From assembly GCA_014379595.1 (NCBI GenBank), contig JACMLM010000071.1:186001-250000 (forward strand): a stretch of DNA of 64,000 bases, in the 5' to 3' direction. The DNA is from Anaerolineales bacterium. GTDB taxonomy: Bacteria > Chloroflexota > Anaerolineae > Anaerolineales > Villigracilaceae. This document shows, one piece after another, positions 17,571-26,329 of this stretch (position 1 is the stretch's first letter; every line of letters begins with the position of its first letter). The notes beneath the pieces are model-generated. The model did not search any database and had not been told where the DNA came from. It saw only the letters and a list, made by a program, of their open reading frames with translations. The position numbers were made by a program, and so were the translations under genes.

Positions 17571-19457
17571 TTAGGCGAACAGCGCATACACGTGATGATC
17601 TGTTGAGCCAAAATATACAATATCGTCAAACACTACTGGTGAGCCTGTTATTGCGGCTTGCGATTCAAATTTCCAGCGCAAGCGACCCGTGCGATATTCG
17701 AGACAATACATACTACCATCTACAGAGCCACAATACATGGAATCTTTATAAATAGCAGGTGAACTACTTACCTGGTTTTCGGTCTTATAACGCCAAACTT
17801 CCTTGGAAGTACGCGCATCTACACAATAAATAAAGCCGTCTGCTGCACCGATGAAAATTAGATCATCGGCAATTGCAGGAGAAGAAACTGAGCCTTTCCC
17901 CAAACGGAACTTCCATATTGCCCAGCCATTCTTTGAATCTAATGAATAAAGAGTTCCATCCACTGAACCAACGACAATAGCCTGCCCTCTAAGGATCGGT
18001 GAAGAAGTAACCGGGCGCTTGGCTTGGAAACGCCATTTCATCTCCCCGCGAAAATCAAGGGCATAGAAGGAGCCAGCCTCGGTTCCAAAATAGACCATTT
18101 CGTTTGCAACCAGGGGTGTGGAATGAATCGGCCCATCTGTAGAAAATTTCCAAATGGCTCGGCCAGTGTTGACATTTACCGCATGTAAGTCCTGGTCATC
18201 TGATCCGAAGAAAACATGACCGTCTGCGATACGTGGTGAAGAGTATATCTTCCCCTCTGTGTAATACGTCCACACTACTTTTCCTGCACGCAGGCTTACA
18301 ACATGCAAACGCTGATCTTCGGAACCGAAAAACACATTGTTATCAAAAACGAGCGGACGAGAAACAATTCCGCCCTCTGTAGCATATTTCCATTGGAATT
18401 TTCCATCTGCAGCGTTTAAAGAATACAGGTTATTATCATAACATCCAATAAGTATGGAACCTTGATGCAAATACGGTGTACTGCGTATTTCATCTTCACA
18501 TTTGAAAGACCATAACGGCTTAACCCCACCGCTCGAAACAGGCAAGGCAGAAGTGATCTTGGAAAGTGTGCCCGTTTTACGGGCCACATTCATCAATGCA
18601 TCCTTCATAGCTGTGGCGCCAGGGAAACGATCTGCAGGATTGTACTGTAAGGCAGTATTAACAACTGCTTCGAGTTCAACTGAAATATTGGAATTAATAC
18701 GCCGTATTGGACGTTCTGCAAAAGAGAATGGCGGCTCAAGCCGCGGATCACGACGAGTGATTGAATGATGTAATGCCGCGCCGAGAGAATAAATATCTGC
18801 TATCGGAGTAGCCTCACCGCGATATTGTTCGGGAGGTGAATATCCCTCTGTTCCGATCATCGTCCCTTTTTGACCGGTCTGGAATGTCTTGGCGATGCCA
18901 AAATCCACAAGTACCACATCCCCATTATGATTGATCATCACATTGGACGGCTTCATATCGCGGAAAATGATCGGGTCTGGTTTATGTCCATGCAAATAGG
19001 CCAGCACATCACAAAGTTGGATCGCCCAACTGATGATCTGATCCTCAGGCAGGAATCCATTCGCGTCGGCAATTACTGTTTCAAGATCCTTGCCGTGCAC
19101 AAATTCCAAAACAAGGTAGGAATGATCGTTCTGGGTAAAGTAATCGTAAATACGGGGAATAGCAGGATGATTAAGCGTAGCAAGCATATTCGCTTCACGC
19201 TCAAAATTTTGAACAATCGTCTGTCGGATGAGCGGGTCTGGAGCGAGATTGATCATTTCCTTCACAGCCACCAGCTTTACCACATTTGGAAAATGCAGAT
19301 CGCGGGCACGATATACAGATCCCATTCCACCCACACCAATTACATCTTGAATGTTGTAACGGTCAACGAGTGTGATACCAGCTTGGAGTTGTTGACGGGA
19401 AAGAGAATCATCCCCGCGTTCCGAATCGTCTGATGAAGTAATGTTTCTTGTTTCCAG
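17571..19457 (-). CDS. Ser/Thr protein kinase fused to PQQ beta-propeller, CTG start
   Basis: Hanks-type kinase of about 628 residues. The kinase domain (about 33-300) has the glycine loop IGVGGMGSV, Lys in VAVKEM, a catalytic loop FRDMKPSN (Phe in place of the usual His), DFG in LVDFGIAK and SPPEQY in place of APE. The rest (about 330-628) is a PQQ-type propeller of repeats like LYSLNAADGKFQWKY; no membrane segment separates the two, so the sensor is cytoplasmic. The first ATG/GTG/TTG is GTG at 19334, which would cut the glycine loop. Upstream in frame, CTG at 19455-19457 has AGGAG six bases before it and a stop TAG just beyond, and lies about 30 bases after the predicted transcription start. 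I take CTG as start. Confidence 0.88.
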   Translation of the reverse strand: METRNITSSDDSERGDDSLSRQQLQAGITLVDRYNIQDVIGVGGMGSVYRARDLHFPNVVKLVAVKEMINLAPDPLIRQTIVQNFEREANMLATLNHPAIPRIYDYFTQNDHSYLVLEFVHGKDLETVIADANGFLPEDQIISWAIQLCDVLAYLHGHKPDPIIFRDMKPSNVMINHNGDVVLVDFGIAKTFQTGQKGTMIGTEGYSPPEQYRGEATPIADIYSLGAALHHSITRRDPRLEPPFSFAERPIRRINSNISVELEAVVNTALQYNPADRFPGATAMKDALMNVARKTGTLSKITSALPVSSGGVKPLWSFKCEDEIRSTPYLHQGSILIGCYDNNLYSLNAADGKFQWKYATEGGIVSRPLVFDNNVFFGSEDQRLHVVSLRAGKVVWTYYTEGKIYSSPRIADGHVFFGSDDQDLHAVNVNTGRAIWKFSTDGPIHSTPLVANEMVYFGTEAGSFYALDFRGEMKWRFQAKRPVTSSPILRGQAIVVGSVDGTLYSLDSKNGWAIWKFRLGKGSVSSPAIADDLIFIGAADGFIYCVDARTSKEVWRYKTENQVSSSPAIYKDSMYCGSVDGSMYCLEYRTGRLRWKFESQAAITGSPVVFDDIVYFGSTDHHVYALFA

Positions 19458-19492
19458 AGAAGGCTCCTAATCACCCTGAGGTGAGTTAATGA

Positions 19493-19521
19493 ATTATAGT
19501 GTGCAGTAGTAGGAATTGCAA
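19493..19521 (-). promoter_or_regulatory. Sigma70-type promoter of kinase operon
   Basis: TTGCAA (19516-19521) and a perfect TATAAT (19493-19498) on the minus strand, 17-base spacer. Transcription would begin near 19486, leaving a 5' leader of about 30 bases that contains AGGAG (19464-19468) and then CTG. Confidence 0.8.
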
Positions 19522-19592
19522 ATAGAAGATAATGGCAATTTTGTCTTAAATAACTTGCAGGGAAACGAGTTCTACGGCACAATTCAGCAACT

Positions 19593-20219
19593 GTGAAAAT
19601 CCTTGCCGTAAGCGACCAGGCTTTAGACCGTGTCTACACGCTTTCATCCAGCGGTCATTTTAAGGATGTAGAGCTTATCATTGGCTGCGGCGATATGCCT
19701 TATGCATATTTGGAATATCTGGTCACCATGATTAATACACAGATGTTATACGTGCCAGGAAATCATGACCCCAAATACGATTTCCAAAAACGGGATTCAT
19801 GTGCCGAAGGCGGCATCAACCTGGACCTGACAACTGTGCGCTACAACAAGTTCCTGATCGGCGGCTTCGGCGGCAGCGTCCGTTATCGACCAGATGGCAT
19901 AAATCAATATTCCCAAACAGATGCCTACCTACGAGCCTTTCGACTGCTCCCCCGCCTGCTGCTTAATCGTATTCAATATCGCCGTTCATTAGATATCCTA
20001 ATCAGCCATTCGCCGCCCTCTGGCATTCACGACGACTCAGATCCAGCTCATCACGGCTTGAAAGCTCTCAACTGGCTGATCCGAATTGCACAACCGCGTT
20101 ATCATTTTCACGGTCATACACACTTTGTCAAAAGAAACCTTGAAATTGCAGAAACAATTGTTGGCATTACCAAGATCATAAATGTTTATCCATATAAAAC
20201 AATAGAAGTGAGTCACTAA
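19593..20219 (+). CDS. Calcineurin-like metallophosphoesterase
   Basis: Phosphoesterase of 208 residues with the two-metal motifs GCGD, GNHD, SHSPP and HGHTH in order, and AVSDQ in place of the usual first DxH. The His-to-Gln change in the first motif is a known variant in some members, but it could alter metal binding. It starts at GTG and is divergent from the kinase operon across a 135-base gap. It is one base ahead of the ParB-like gene, so the pair is co-transcribed. The substrate is unknown. Confidence 0.8.
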   Translation: MKILAVSDQALDRVYTLSSSGHFKDVELIIGCGDMPYAYLEYLVTMINTQMLYVPGNHDPKYDFQKRDSCAEGGINLDLTTVRYNKFLIGGFGGSVRYRPDGINQYSQTDAYLRAFRLLPRLLLNRIQYRRSLDILISHSPPSGIHDDSDPAHHGLKALNWLIRIAQPRYHFHGHTHFVKRNLEIAETIVGITKIINVYPYKTIEVSH

Positions 20220-20220
20220 A

Positions 20221-21078
20221 ATGTCAGACCAACACCTTAGCTCTCAAGTCCGCGCAGACTTCAGTCGTGCACGCTTCAAATCTTTTATAAATCAAATCTT
20301 CTCTTTCATTTCAGGCAAAAAGGCTACAACCTTATTATCCTATGACGAGGTCAAAGAGAAATTACACATTGGCGGTCCGATTTATCGGGGCGTAAAAACG
20401 ATTCATGTGGATCAAATTGTAGGCAGCCTGAATCGCTATCATGAATTTGACCGTGCCTTCCTGCCCAAAGAAGATCAGCTTGCCAGCCGTTGGCAAAAAG
20501 TTGACCGAGCCTTTTATCAGGATATCAATCTTCCCCCCGTCGTTCTATATAAAGTAGGTGATGTGTATTTTGTCGTGGACGGGCACCATCGTGTTTCTGT
20601 GGCGCGTGAAAAAGGACAGATTTTTATCGAAGCAGAAGTCCGCGAATGTGCCACCCGTGTAAACATCACACCTAATATTCAGCCTGAAGACCTTGAGATC
20701 CTGGGGTCAAAAGTTAACTTTCTTGAACGTACTTCATTAGACAATATACGCCTGGGTGTAAATATAAAAGTAACTATTCCAGATGGTTTTGAACGCATGT
20801 TGGAACATATCGCCGTGCATCTTTATTTTATGGGGCTGGATCTTAAACGTGACATTACCGAAGATGAAGCCGTAGCACATTGGTATGATACAGTTTATAT
20901 GCCAATCGTTGATGTCATTCGTAAAAGCGATGTCTTAAAAAATTTCCCTGATAAAACCGAAGGTGATTTGTACCTGTGGATACTTGATCATCAGCATTAT
21001 TTAGCTGAAGCATACGGTCATCCGCTTTTACCTCCACAAGAAGCCGCGAAAAAATTTATTAAGAAGAAAAAGAAATGA
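20221..21078 (+). CDS. ParB/sulfiredoxin-fold protein
   Basis: Protein of 285 residues with a ParB N-terminal-like (sulfiredoxin fold) segment at about 60-145, including VVDGHHRVSVAREKG, the nucleotide-binding signature. No helix-turn-helix or ParB clamp region follows; the C-terminal half is helical and ends in a run of lysines. So this is not a chromosome-partition ParB. Proteins of this fold bind CTP or ATP or act as nucleases or kinases. It overlaps the DapA-family gene by 4 bases. Function unknown. Confidence 0.7.
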   Translation: MSDQHLSSQVRADFSRARFKSFINQIFSFISGKKATTLLSYDEVKEKLHIGGPIYRGVKTIHVDQIVGSLNRYHEFDRAFLPKEDQLASRWQKVDRAFYQDINLPPVVLYKVGDVYFVVDGHHRVSVAREKGQIFIEAEVRECATRVNITPNIQPEDLEILGSKVNFLERTSLDNIRLGVNIKVTIPDGFERMLEHIAVHLYFMGLDLKRDITEDEAVAHWYDTVYMPIVDVIRKSDVLKNFPDKTEGDLYLWILDHQHYLAEAYGHPLLPPQEAAKKFIKKKKK

Positions 21079-22001
21079 ACTCAATGACAAACCTGCACCC
21101 GCTTGCTGGAGTCTACGCCGCAGCCGTAACTCCACTGAAGCACGATTCAACGCTGGACCTGGAATCTGTTCCTGTTCTTTTACATTTTCTTGCCTCACGC
21201 GGATGCCACGGCGCTTTGCTCTTCGGCACTACTGGCGAAGGTCCATCGTTCTCTTCTAAAGAACGCGAGGCTTTGCTGCGTTCAGCAAGTGTGTATCGTC
21301 AACAAGCACCTAGTTTTAAATTACTCGCAGGCACAGGCACACCTAGCCTTTCTGAAACTATTGATCTAACTAAACTTTCTTTTGAGCTTGGGTATGATGG
21401 AGTTGTTGTATTACCTCCCTACTATTTTCGCAAAGCAACCGATGAAGGTTTATTCAATTGGTTCAGTGAATTGATAACCAAAGCCGTACCAGCGGACCGC
21501 GATGCGTATTTGCTGGGTTATCATATTCCTAGTGCATCAGGCGTTGGCTTCTCGTTAGATTTGCTGGCTCGATTAAAAAATGCTTTCCCAAAACAATTTG
21601 CAGGGATTAAAGATTCATCACATGACGAATCTTTTGCAACAGCTATTGGCGAACGCTTTGGTAAGGGTCTACTCGTACTTACCGGTACCGATTCACATTT
21701 TCATCATGCATTAAAGAATCATGCGCAGGGAGCCATCACAGCCGCAGCAAATTTAATTTCAAATGACTTGCGTGAAATATGGGATACATATCAAGAGGGC
21801 AAAGACCCTTCTAAAGCACAGGCTCGAGTTACTGATCTAAGACACATCCTTGAAAAATATTTACCGTTTCCTCCAACACTAAAAGCACTCCTGCATCAAT
21901 TGCATGACATGCCGCAATGGACTGTCAAACCTCCTTTGGAAGAAATGGATAAGAAAACACTTGAACAAGCTTTAAAAGAACTCAGTACCATTCCAGCTTA
22001 A
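21075..22001 (+). CDS. DapA/NanA-family (beta/alpha)8 aldolase
   Basis: Class I lyase of 308 residues, dihydrodipicolinate synthase/N-acetylneuraminate lyase family. Seen: GTTGEGPSFSSKE near the N-terminus (pyruvate carboxylate binding), the catalytic Tyr in LLGYHIP and the Schiff-base Lys in AGIKDSS. All catalytic residues are intact, so an active pyruvate-dependent aldolase or lyase is expected. Divergence from canonical DapA and lack of lysine-pathway neighbours argue against assigning dapA. Confidence 0.8.
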   Translation: MNSMTNLHPLAGVYAAAVTPLKHDSTLDLESVPVLLHFLASRGCHGALLFGTTGEGPSFSSKEREALLRSASVYRQQAPSFKLLAGTGTPSLSETIDLTKLSFELGYDGVVVLPPYYFRKATDEGLFNWFSELITKAVPADRDAYLLGYHIPSASGVGFSLDLLARLKNAFPKQFAGIKDSSHDESFATAIGERFGKGLLVLTGTDSHFHHALKNHAQGAITAAANLISNDLREIWDTYQEGKDPSKAQARVTDLRHILEKYLPFPPTLKALLHQLHDMPQWTVKPPLEEMDKKTLEQALKELSTIPA

Positions 22002-22004
22002 TAC

Positions 22005-22823
22005 ATGACCAATCACTGGCGTCTCCTGTACACTCCCCCATCCAATGGCGCGTGGAATATGGCTGTGGATGAATCTATTCTTGAGCATATTCATCGCGGC
22101 GAATCGCAGCCTACTTTGCGTTTGTATGCATGGGAACCTGCTTGTTTATCTTTAGGCCATGCACAATCTTTTAAAGATGTAGATATGACTCGCTTGAAAG
22201 CAAACGGATGGGAAGTTGTGCGCCGTGTGACTGGCGGGCGAGCAATTTTACACACTGATGAAATTACATATTCCGTAACAGGAAATGAAAACGAAGAAAT
22301 CTTAGCGGGTGGTGTTTTAGACTCATACAATCGTTTGTCAAAAGCATTGTTGTATGGAGTTCAATCGTTGAGCTTGCCAGTTGAAGTTAAAGAGGAGAAA
22401 CACACAACTGCTTCACAAAATTTGAATCCTGTTTGCTTTGAAGTTCCATCAAGTTATGAGATCACAGTGAATGGAAAGAAGTTGATTGGCTCCGCACAAG
22501 CGCGAAAAAAAGAAGGTGTGCTTCAACATGGTTCGCTTCCTTTACGTGGTGACTTGACTCGCATTTGTGATGCCCTTGTTTTTGAAAACGAATCTGCTAG
22601 GCAAGCAGCAAAAGATAGATTACTTGCACGGGCGACGACAGTTGAATCCGTTCTAGGCGTAGAAACTGATTGGGAAACAGCAGCCCAGGCTTTCGTTAAA
22701 GGATTTGAAGCGCAGTTGGGAATCCGCTTTCAGCGTGAGGAAATGTCTCAATCCGAATCTGAAAGAGCGAATGAACTCGTCAAAGAAAAATATGCACATC
22801 CAACGTGGACGGAGCGGATTTGA
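22005..22823 (+). CDS. Lipoate/octanoate ligase-fold transferase, LipM-like
   Basis: Protein of 272 residues of the BPL/LplA/LipB superfamily. It has RRVTGGRAILHTDEITYS, PVCFEVPSSYEI and GKKLIGSAQARKKEGVLQHGSLPL. The Cys in PVCFEVPS matches the catalytic cysteine of LipM-type octanoyltransferases, which move octanoyl from acyl carrier protein to GcvH or E2 subunits; a lipoate-protein ligase is the alternative. Length fits LipM. It ends by overlapping the next start as TTGA. Confidence 0.8.
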   Translation: MTNHWRLLYTPPSNGAWNMAVDESILEHIHRGESQPTLRLYAWEPACLSLGHAQSFKDVDMTRLKANGWEVVRRVTGGRAILHTDEITYSVTGNENEEILAGGVLDSYNRLSKALLYGVQSLSLPVEVKEEKHTTASQNLNPVCFEVPSSYEITVNGKKLIGSAQARKKEGVLQHGSLPLRGDLTRICDALVFENESARQAAKDRLLARATTVESVLGVETDWETAAQAFVKGFEAQLGIRFQREEMSQSESERANELVKEKYAHPTWTERI

Positions 22824-23872
22824 AAAATTTTCTTATCTATGGTTCTTATGGGTATACAGGACAACTCATTGTTGAGCAGGCTGTCAAAGAAGGGTTGAAG
22901 CCATTACTCGCAGGGCGGGACGAAAAACAATTGCGGGCACAAGCCGAAAAATTTAATTTGGAATATCGTGCCTTTTCAATCAAAGATAACGCCGCACTTG
23001 ATGCAGCATTGATGGAAGTGGATGCAGTCTTACATTGTGCAGGTCCGTTCGTGTTGACGTTTCGTCAAATGGCGGAGGCGTGCATCCGTACGAAGCGGCA
23101 TTATGTAGATATCAGCGGCGAGATAGAAGGCTTTGAAGCATTGGCTGAAATGGATGAAGAAGCAAAACGTGCAGGTATTATGTTATTGCCGGGCGGCGGA
23201 TTTGATGTGGTGCCGTCAGATTGTTTGATCGCTTATACTGCTGAAAAACTTCTGAATGCAACTCATCTTGAGCTTTATATAAAAAGTATTGGCAGCGGAG
23301 TTTCGCGCGGCACAGCGCGTTCGGGAATTGAGAATATGCATCGGCAGGGACGCATTCGCCGTGATGGAAAGATCGTCAGTGTGCCAAATGGTTGGGATAG
23401 TAAAACGATTGATTTTGGACGCGGACCTTCGCGTTTGGTTTCAATGGGCTGGGGAGATGTGAGCACGGCATATCATAGTACAGGCATTCCAAATGTGACC
23501 GTGTACATGGGGTTCCCCGCTGCGATGGTCAAGATAATGCGCCTGACTCGTTTTGTTGGACCCTTACTTTATACGCGTACTGTAAAAAATTTAATCAAAT
23601 GGGCGATCGGAAAATTCCTCGCTCCTGGACCCTCGCGACAAAAAAATGAAAGTGGATTCGCGTTAATGATCGCTGAAGTAACTAGTGGAGGACAAACTGT
23701 TCGCGCGAAATTGAAAATGCCCGAAGCTTATTATTTAACAGCACTAACTTCTATTGAAATTATGAAGCGTATTTTGGCTTCTGATTGTAAAATTGGATTT
23801 CAAACTCCAAGCAAAGCGTATGGGAGAGATTTCATTTTGCAATTCTCTGGTGTAATTCGCGAAGACCTATAA
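22820..23872 (+). CDS. Saccharopine dehydrogenase-like NAD(P) reductase
   Basis: Protein of 350 residues in the saccharopine dehydrogenase/trans-acting enoyl reductase group. The N-terminal Rossmann motif is GSYGYTGQLI, followed by LHCAGPFV and HYVDISGEIEG, both typical of this family. TTG at 22820 is chosen: GGAG lies five bases upstream and TTGA overlaps the previous stop. A GTG at 22805 is less likely. The family includes lipid-modifying enoyl reductases and 2-aminoadipate-pathway enzymes; the substrate is unknown. Confidence 0.8.
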   Translation: MKNFLIYGSYGYTGQLIVEQAVKEGLKPLLAGRDEKQLRAQAEKFNLEYRAFSIKDNAALDAALMEVDAVLHCAGPFVLTFRQMAEACIRTKRHYVDISGEIEGFEALAEMDEEAKRAGIMLLPGGGFDVVPSDCLIAYTAEKLLNATHLELYIKSIGSGVSRGTARSGIENMHRQGRIRRDGKIVSVPNGWDSKTIDFGRGPSRLVSMGWGDVSTAYHSTGIPNVTVYMGFPAAMVKIMRLTRFVGPLLYTRTVKNLIKWAIGKFLAPGPSRQKNESGFALMIAEVTSGGQTVRAKLKMPEAYYLTALTSIEIMKRILASDCKIGFQTPSKAYGRDFILQFSGVIREDL

Positions 23873-23881
23873 AGGAGAACC

Positions 23882-24406
23882 ATGAAAAAGATTCTTTTTG
23901 TTATTCTCGCAATTGTTATGAGTGGATGTGGAGGCAATGAACCCACTGCACCACTTGCACTCACAAGCCCAGCCTTTGCAAATGGAGAGGCAATTCCAGT
24001 CAATTATTCATGTGATGGCACCGATGCAACGCCTCCACTCACATGGACAGATCCACCCAGAGGTACAAAAAGTTTTGCTTTGATCATGGACGATCCAGAT
24101 GCGGGTTCAACTCCATGGGTTCATTGGGTGATCTTTAACATTCCCGCCTCTGCACGCGGATTAGATGAAGGATTGCCAACTGATGCACAACTCAGTGACG
24201 AAAGTATCCAGGGCAAGGCGTCTCCTTATTCAACTGGCTATCATGGACCTTGTCCGCCCGCTGGTACGCATCATTATGTATTCAAACTATATGCCTTGGA
24301 TACCAAGCTTGATCTGGATGAATCGACAAGTAAGACTGCATTGCTTGATGCAATGGAGAGTCATATCTTAACAACTGCGGAGTTGATAGGAACCTTCGAG
24401 CGCTAA
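23882..24406 (+). CDS. YbhB/PEBP-family lipoprotein
   Basis: Phosphatidylethanolamine-binding-protein (Raf kinase inhibitor-like) family, 174 residues. A signal peptide ends in the lipobox MSGC (Cys17), so it is exported and lipid-anchored. Family motifs are DDPDAGSTPWVHWVIFNIP and the GPCPPAGTHHYVFKLYALD anion-site region. An AAAGGAG site precedes the ATG. Bacterial members have no firmly assigned role; ligand binding at the cell surface is the safest statement. Its stop codon lies within the left arm of an inverted repeat. Confidence 0.88.
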   Translation: MKKILFVILAIVMSGCGGNEPTAPLALTSPAFANGEAIPVNYSCDGTDATPPLTWTDPPRGTKSFALIMDDPDAGSTPWVHWVIFNIPASARGLDEGLPTDAQLSDESIQGKASPYSTGYHGPCPPAGTHHYVFKLYALDTKLDLDESTSKTALLDAMESHILTTAELIGTFER

Positions 24407-24480
24407 TAACGAAAGTACTGCAGTCGACGAATTACTAGAGTTGCTATTACAATTTATTTGATTATCAGCTTTCGTTATTA
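24404..24480. repeat. 12-bp perfect inverted repeat with 53-base interior
   Basis: Arms TAATAACGAAAG (24404-24415) and its exact complement (24469-24480). The left arm begins with the stop codon of the PEBP gene. It could be a large stem-loop terminator or the remains of a small mobile element. The interior has nothing recognisable. Confidence 0.5.
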
Positions 24481-24502
24481 AATTCAATAAAGGGTTATTT
24501 AA

Positions 24503-25132
24503 ATGACAACATCAAGCTTTCGCAGATATACAAGTTTATTTATTTTGCTTGATATTCTAAAAGAGAAAAGATTAACCTTGTTAGATCCCCAGAATTGGGA
24601 TGATACAAATGATGCTTTTTATATGGAATTGTATAAGACAAAAATGGGAGTAAAGTCACTTCTAGCGTTGTGTTTTGCAGAAGTTCGAGAAACTTATCAT
24701 ATTTGGAAAGTTTTTGCTGGTGATGCTAACGGTGTTTGTATTGAATTTAATAAGGATTTACTGCTTGGGTATTTTAAAGAAATGAAATCTGATTATGTAA
24801 AATACTTACCACTTGATAAACTAAAAAAGAAAAGCGATTTTAATTATGACCAATTGCCTTTCTTAAAACGCTTTGCATTTAAAGACGAACACGAGTTTCG
24901 CTTTATTTATGAAGACAAAGATGACATAATATCAAGTAAAAGTTTACCAATTCAGTTAGATTGTATACAAAGGATAATCTTTAATCCTTGGATACCTTTA
25001 ACGATTTTCGAATCAGTTAAAGCTGTCATACAAGAAATTGATGGGTGTGAAAATATAATAATAGACAGAACATCGCTCGTTGATAATGAAGACTGGAAAA
25101 AACGAGGCAAAGAAATAGCAGACTTATCCTAA
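24503..25132 (+). CDS. DUF2971-family protein
   Basis: Protein of 209 residues matching the DUF2971 pattern: an N-terminal RYTS segment, LTLLDPQNWDDTNDAF, the ALCFAE and YHIWKVFAGDANGVCIEF core, and FKDEHEFRFIY. The family has no assigned function and is often found in defence or mobile contexts. Codon use is more A/T-rich than the neighbours and the gene stands alone between an inverted repeat and a convergent gene, consistent with acquisition by transfer. No toxin or defence partner is visible beside it. Confidence 0.7.
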   Translation: MTTSSFRRYTSLFILLDILKEKRLTLLDPQNWDDTNDAFYMELYKTKMGVKSLLALCFAEVRETYHIWKVFAGDANGVCIEFNKDLLLGYFKEMKSDYVKYLPLDKLKKKSDFNYDQLPFLKRFAFKDEHEFRFIYEDKDDIISSKSLPIQLDCIQRIIFNPWIPLTIFESVKAVIQEIDGCENIIIDRTSLVDNEDWKKRGKEIADLS

Positions 25133-25145
25133 ACAAACAGGACAG

Positions 25146-25868
25146 TTAATTGAAGTCGCTTTCGATCAGAATAATCTTGCCATCTTTGAACTGCATGAAC
25201 TCGGTGCCACTGATAATGACATCACGACCGTCTTTGTTGTAAAAAGCATAGTAATAGGTCACTTTGTCGCCATCCACTGTAAAGTTGCTGATCTCTTTTC
25301 GTCCACCGTTATGGATAATACCTTCAACGTAAGTTTGATACGATGCTTTACCAGTGAGGTAACAAGCACCGCGGCATTTCACATCATCAGCCACAAAAGA
25401 CATGGCGGATTCCAAATCACCAGCATTTATCAGAGCATAGTATTGCTGAACGATCCAAAGTTGCTCAGCGGGGGATAACCCGTCAAAGATAATCTTGCCA
25501 TCGCGAACGCGAGTCACATGGTCACAGCTTTTATCAATGACTGTACCATTCTCAAAGACTTCATAGCATGAGGTCACCCGACCATCACCCGTATCTAGGA
25601 GGTCTGTGAGTTTGAAAGTATGCCCAGCATCTACCGCTGCCTGCCATTGGATAACGGCAGCAGATTTATCATACGTGCCAAAGGAATCGCCAACCACATA
25701 ATTATCCGCCGTCAATGTCATCGCCTTTTCGACATCTTCGGTGTTGATAATTTCATAAAAGTTTTGGACTAAGGTCACAGGGTCTTTGCTAGTGGCGCAC
25801 CCACCTAGCAAGAGAGTAGAAATCACCAAAAGAATTAACAGTGAATGTGAAAAGTATTTGGTGTTCAT
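25146..25868 (-). CDS. Lipoprotein with two SnoaL/NTF2-like domains
   Basis: Exported protein of 240 residues: signal peptide with lipobox LGGC (Cys24), then two similar NTF2-like cone domains. Each begins with a VxxFYxxIN or VQQYYALINAGDLESAM helix and a TADNY or VADDV strand, so it is an internal duplication. SnoaL-type domains bind small hydrophobic ligands; catalytic residues cannot be assigned. A GGGAGA site precedes the ATG. Function unknown. Confidence 0.75.
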   Translation of the reverse strand: MNTKYFSHSLLILLVISTLLLGGCATSKDPVTLVQNFYEIINTEDVEKAMTLTADNYVVGDSFGTYDKSAAVIQWQAAVDAGHTFKLTDLLDTGDGRVTSCYEVFENGTVIDKSCDHVTRVRDGKIIFDGLSPAEQLWIVQQYYALINAGDLESAMSFVADDVKCRGACYLTGKASYQTYVEGIIHNGGRKEISNFTVDGDKVTYYYAFYNKDGRDVIISGTEFMQFKDGKIILIESDFN

Positions 25869-25897
25869 GAAGTAATCTCCCTTTTATCTAGAAGTTA

Positions 25898-26197
25898 TCA
25901 AGAATATTGTTGTAGCAATTCATAATGTTGCACCACTGGAAACGGATCATAAAAGTGATGTAATAATTTTTTCCACTCTTGATATTTTTCCGAACTGCGG
26001 AAACCAACCGTGTGCGCTTCCAAAGATTCCCATTGAACGAGTAATAAATATCGATTCTCTTTTTCCATACATTTCTGTAATTGATGCGAGATATAGCCTG
26101 ACATGCTTGAAATAATACTTGATGCCTTCGCAAAAGCAGATTCAAAATTATCTTCCTGACCTACAATCACATCTAAAATTGCCACTTCTAATATCAT
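25898..26197 (-). CDS. Antibiotic-biosynthesis-monooxygenase (ABM) domain protein
   Basis: Small dimeric alpha/beta-barrel protein of 99 residues. The pattern fits ABM/YgiN proteins: a first strand VAILDVIVGQED, a helix FAKASSIISSM, YISHQLQKCME and YLLLVQWESLEAHTVGF. Members are quinone or heme-related oxygenases or simply ligand binders. AAGGAG precedes the ATG. It lies 29 bases upstream of the SnoaL lipoprotein, same strand. Confidence 0.82.
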   Translation of the reverse strand: MILEVAILDVIVGQEDNFESAFAKASSIISSMSGYISHQLQKCMEKENRYLLLVQWESLEAHTVGFRSSEKYQEWKKLLHHFYDPFPVVQHYELLQQYS

Positions 26198-26217
26198 TGA
26201 TTGCTCCTTATATTGTA

Positions 26218-26277
26218 GTAGGGGCGACCCGTCAGGGCTGTCAAAACCATCTATGAATCCTGGCGGGGCGCCCCTAC
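26218..26277. repeat. Palindromic repeat, family A copy 1
   Basis: Ends are GTAGGGGCGACCC and GGGCGCCCCTAC, an imperfect inverted pair about 60 bases long. Other copies are at 32270-32320 and 37442-37501. It lies between divergent genes, just upstream of a TATAAT at 26299-26304, and may have replaced the -35 region of the plus-strand gene. Confidence 0.75.
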
Positions 26278-26329
26278 GTGATAATGATAACCATCAAGTA
26301 TAATTGTTTCCCCTGAAAGGAAAACTGTC

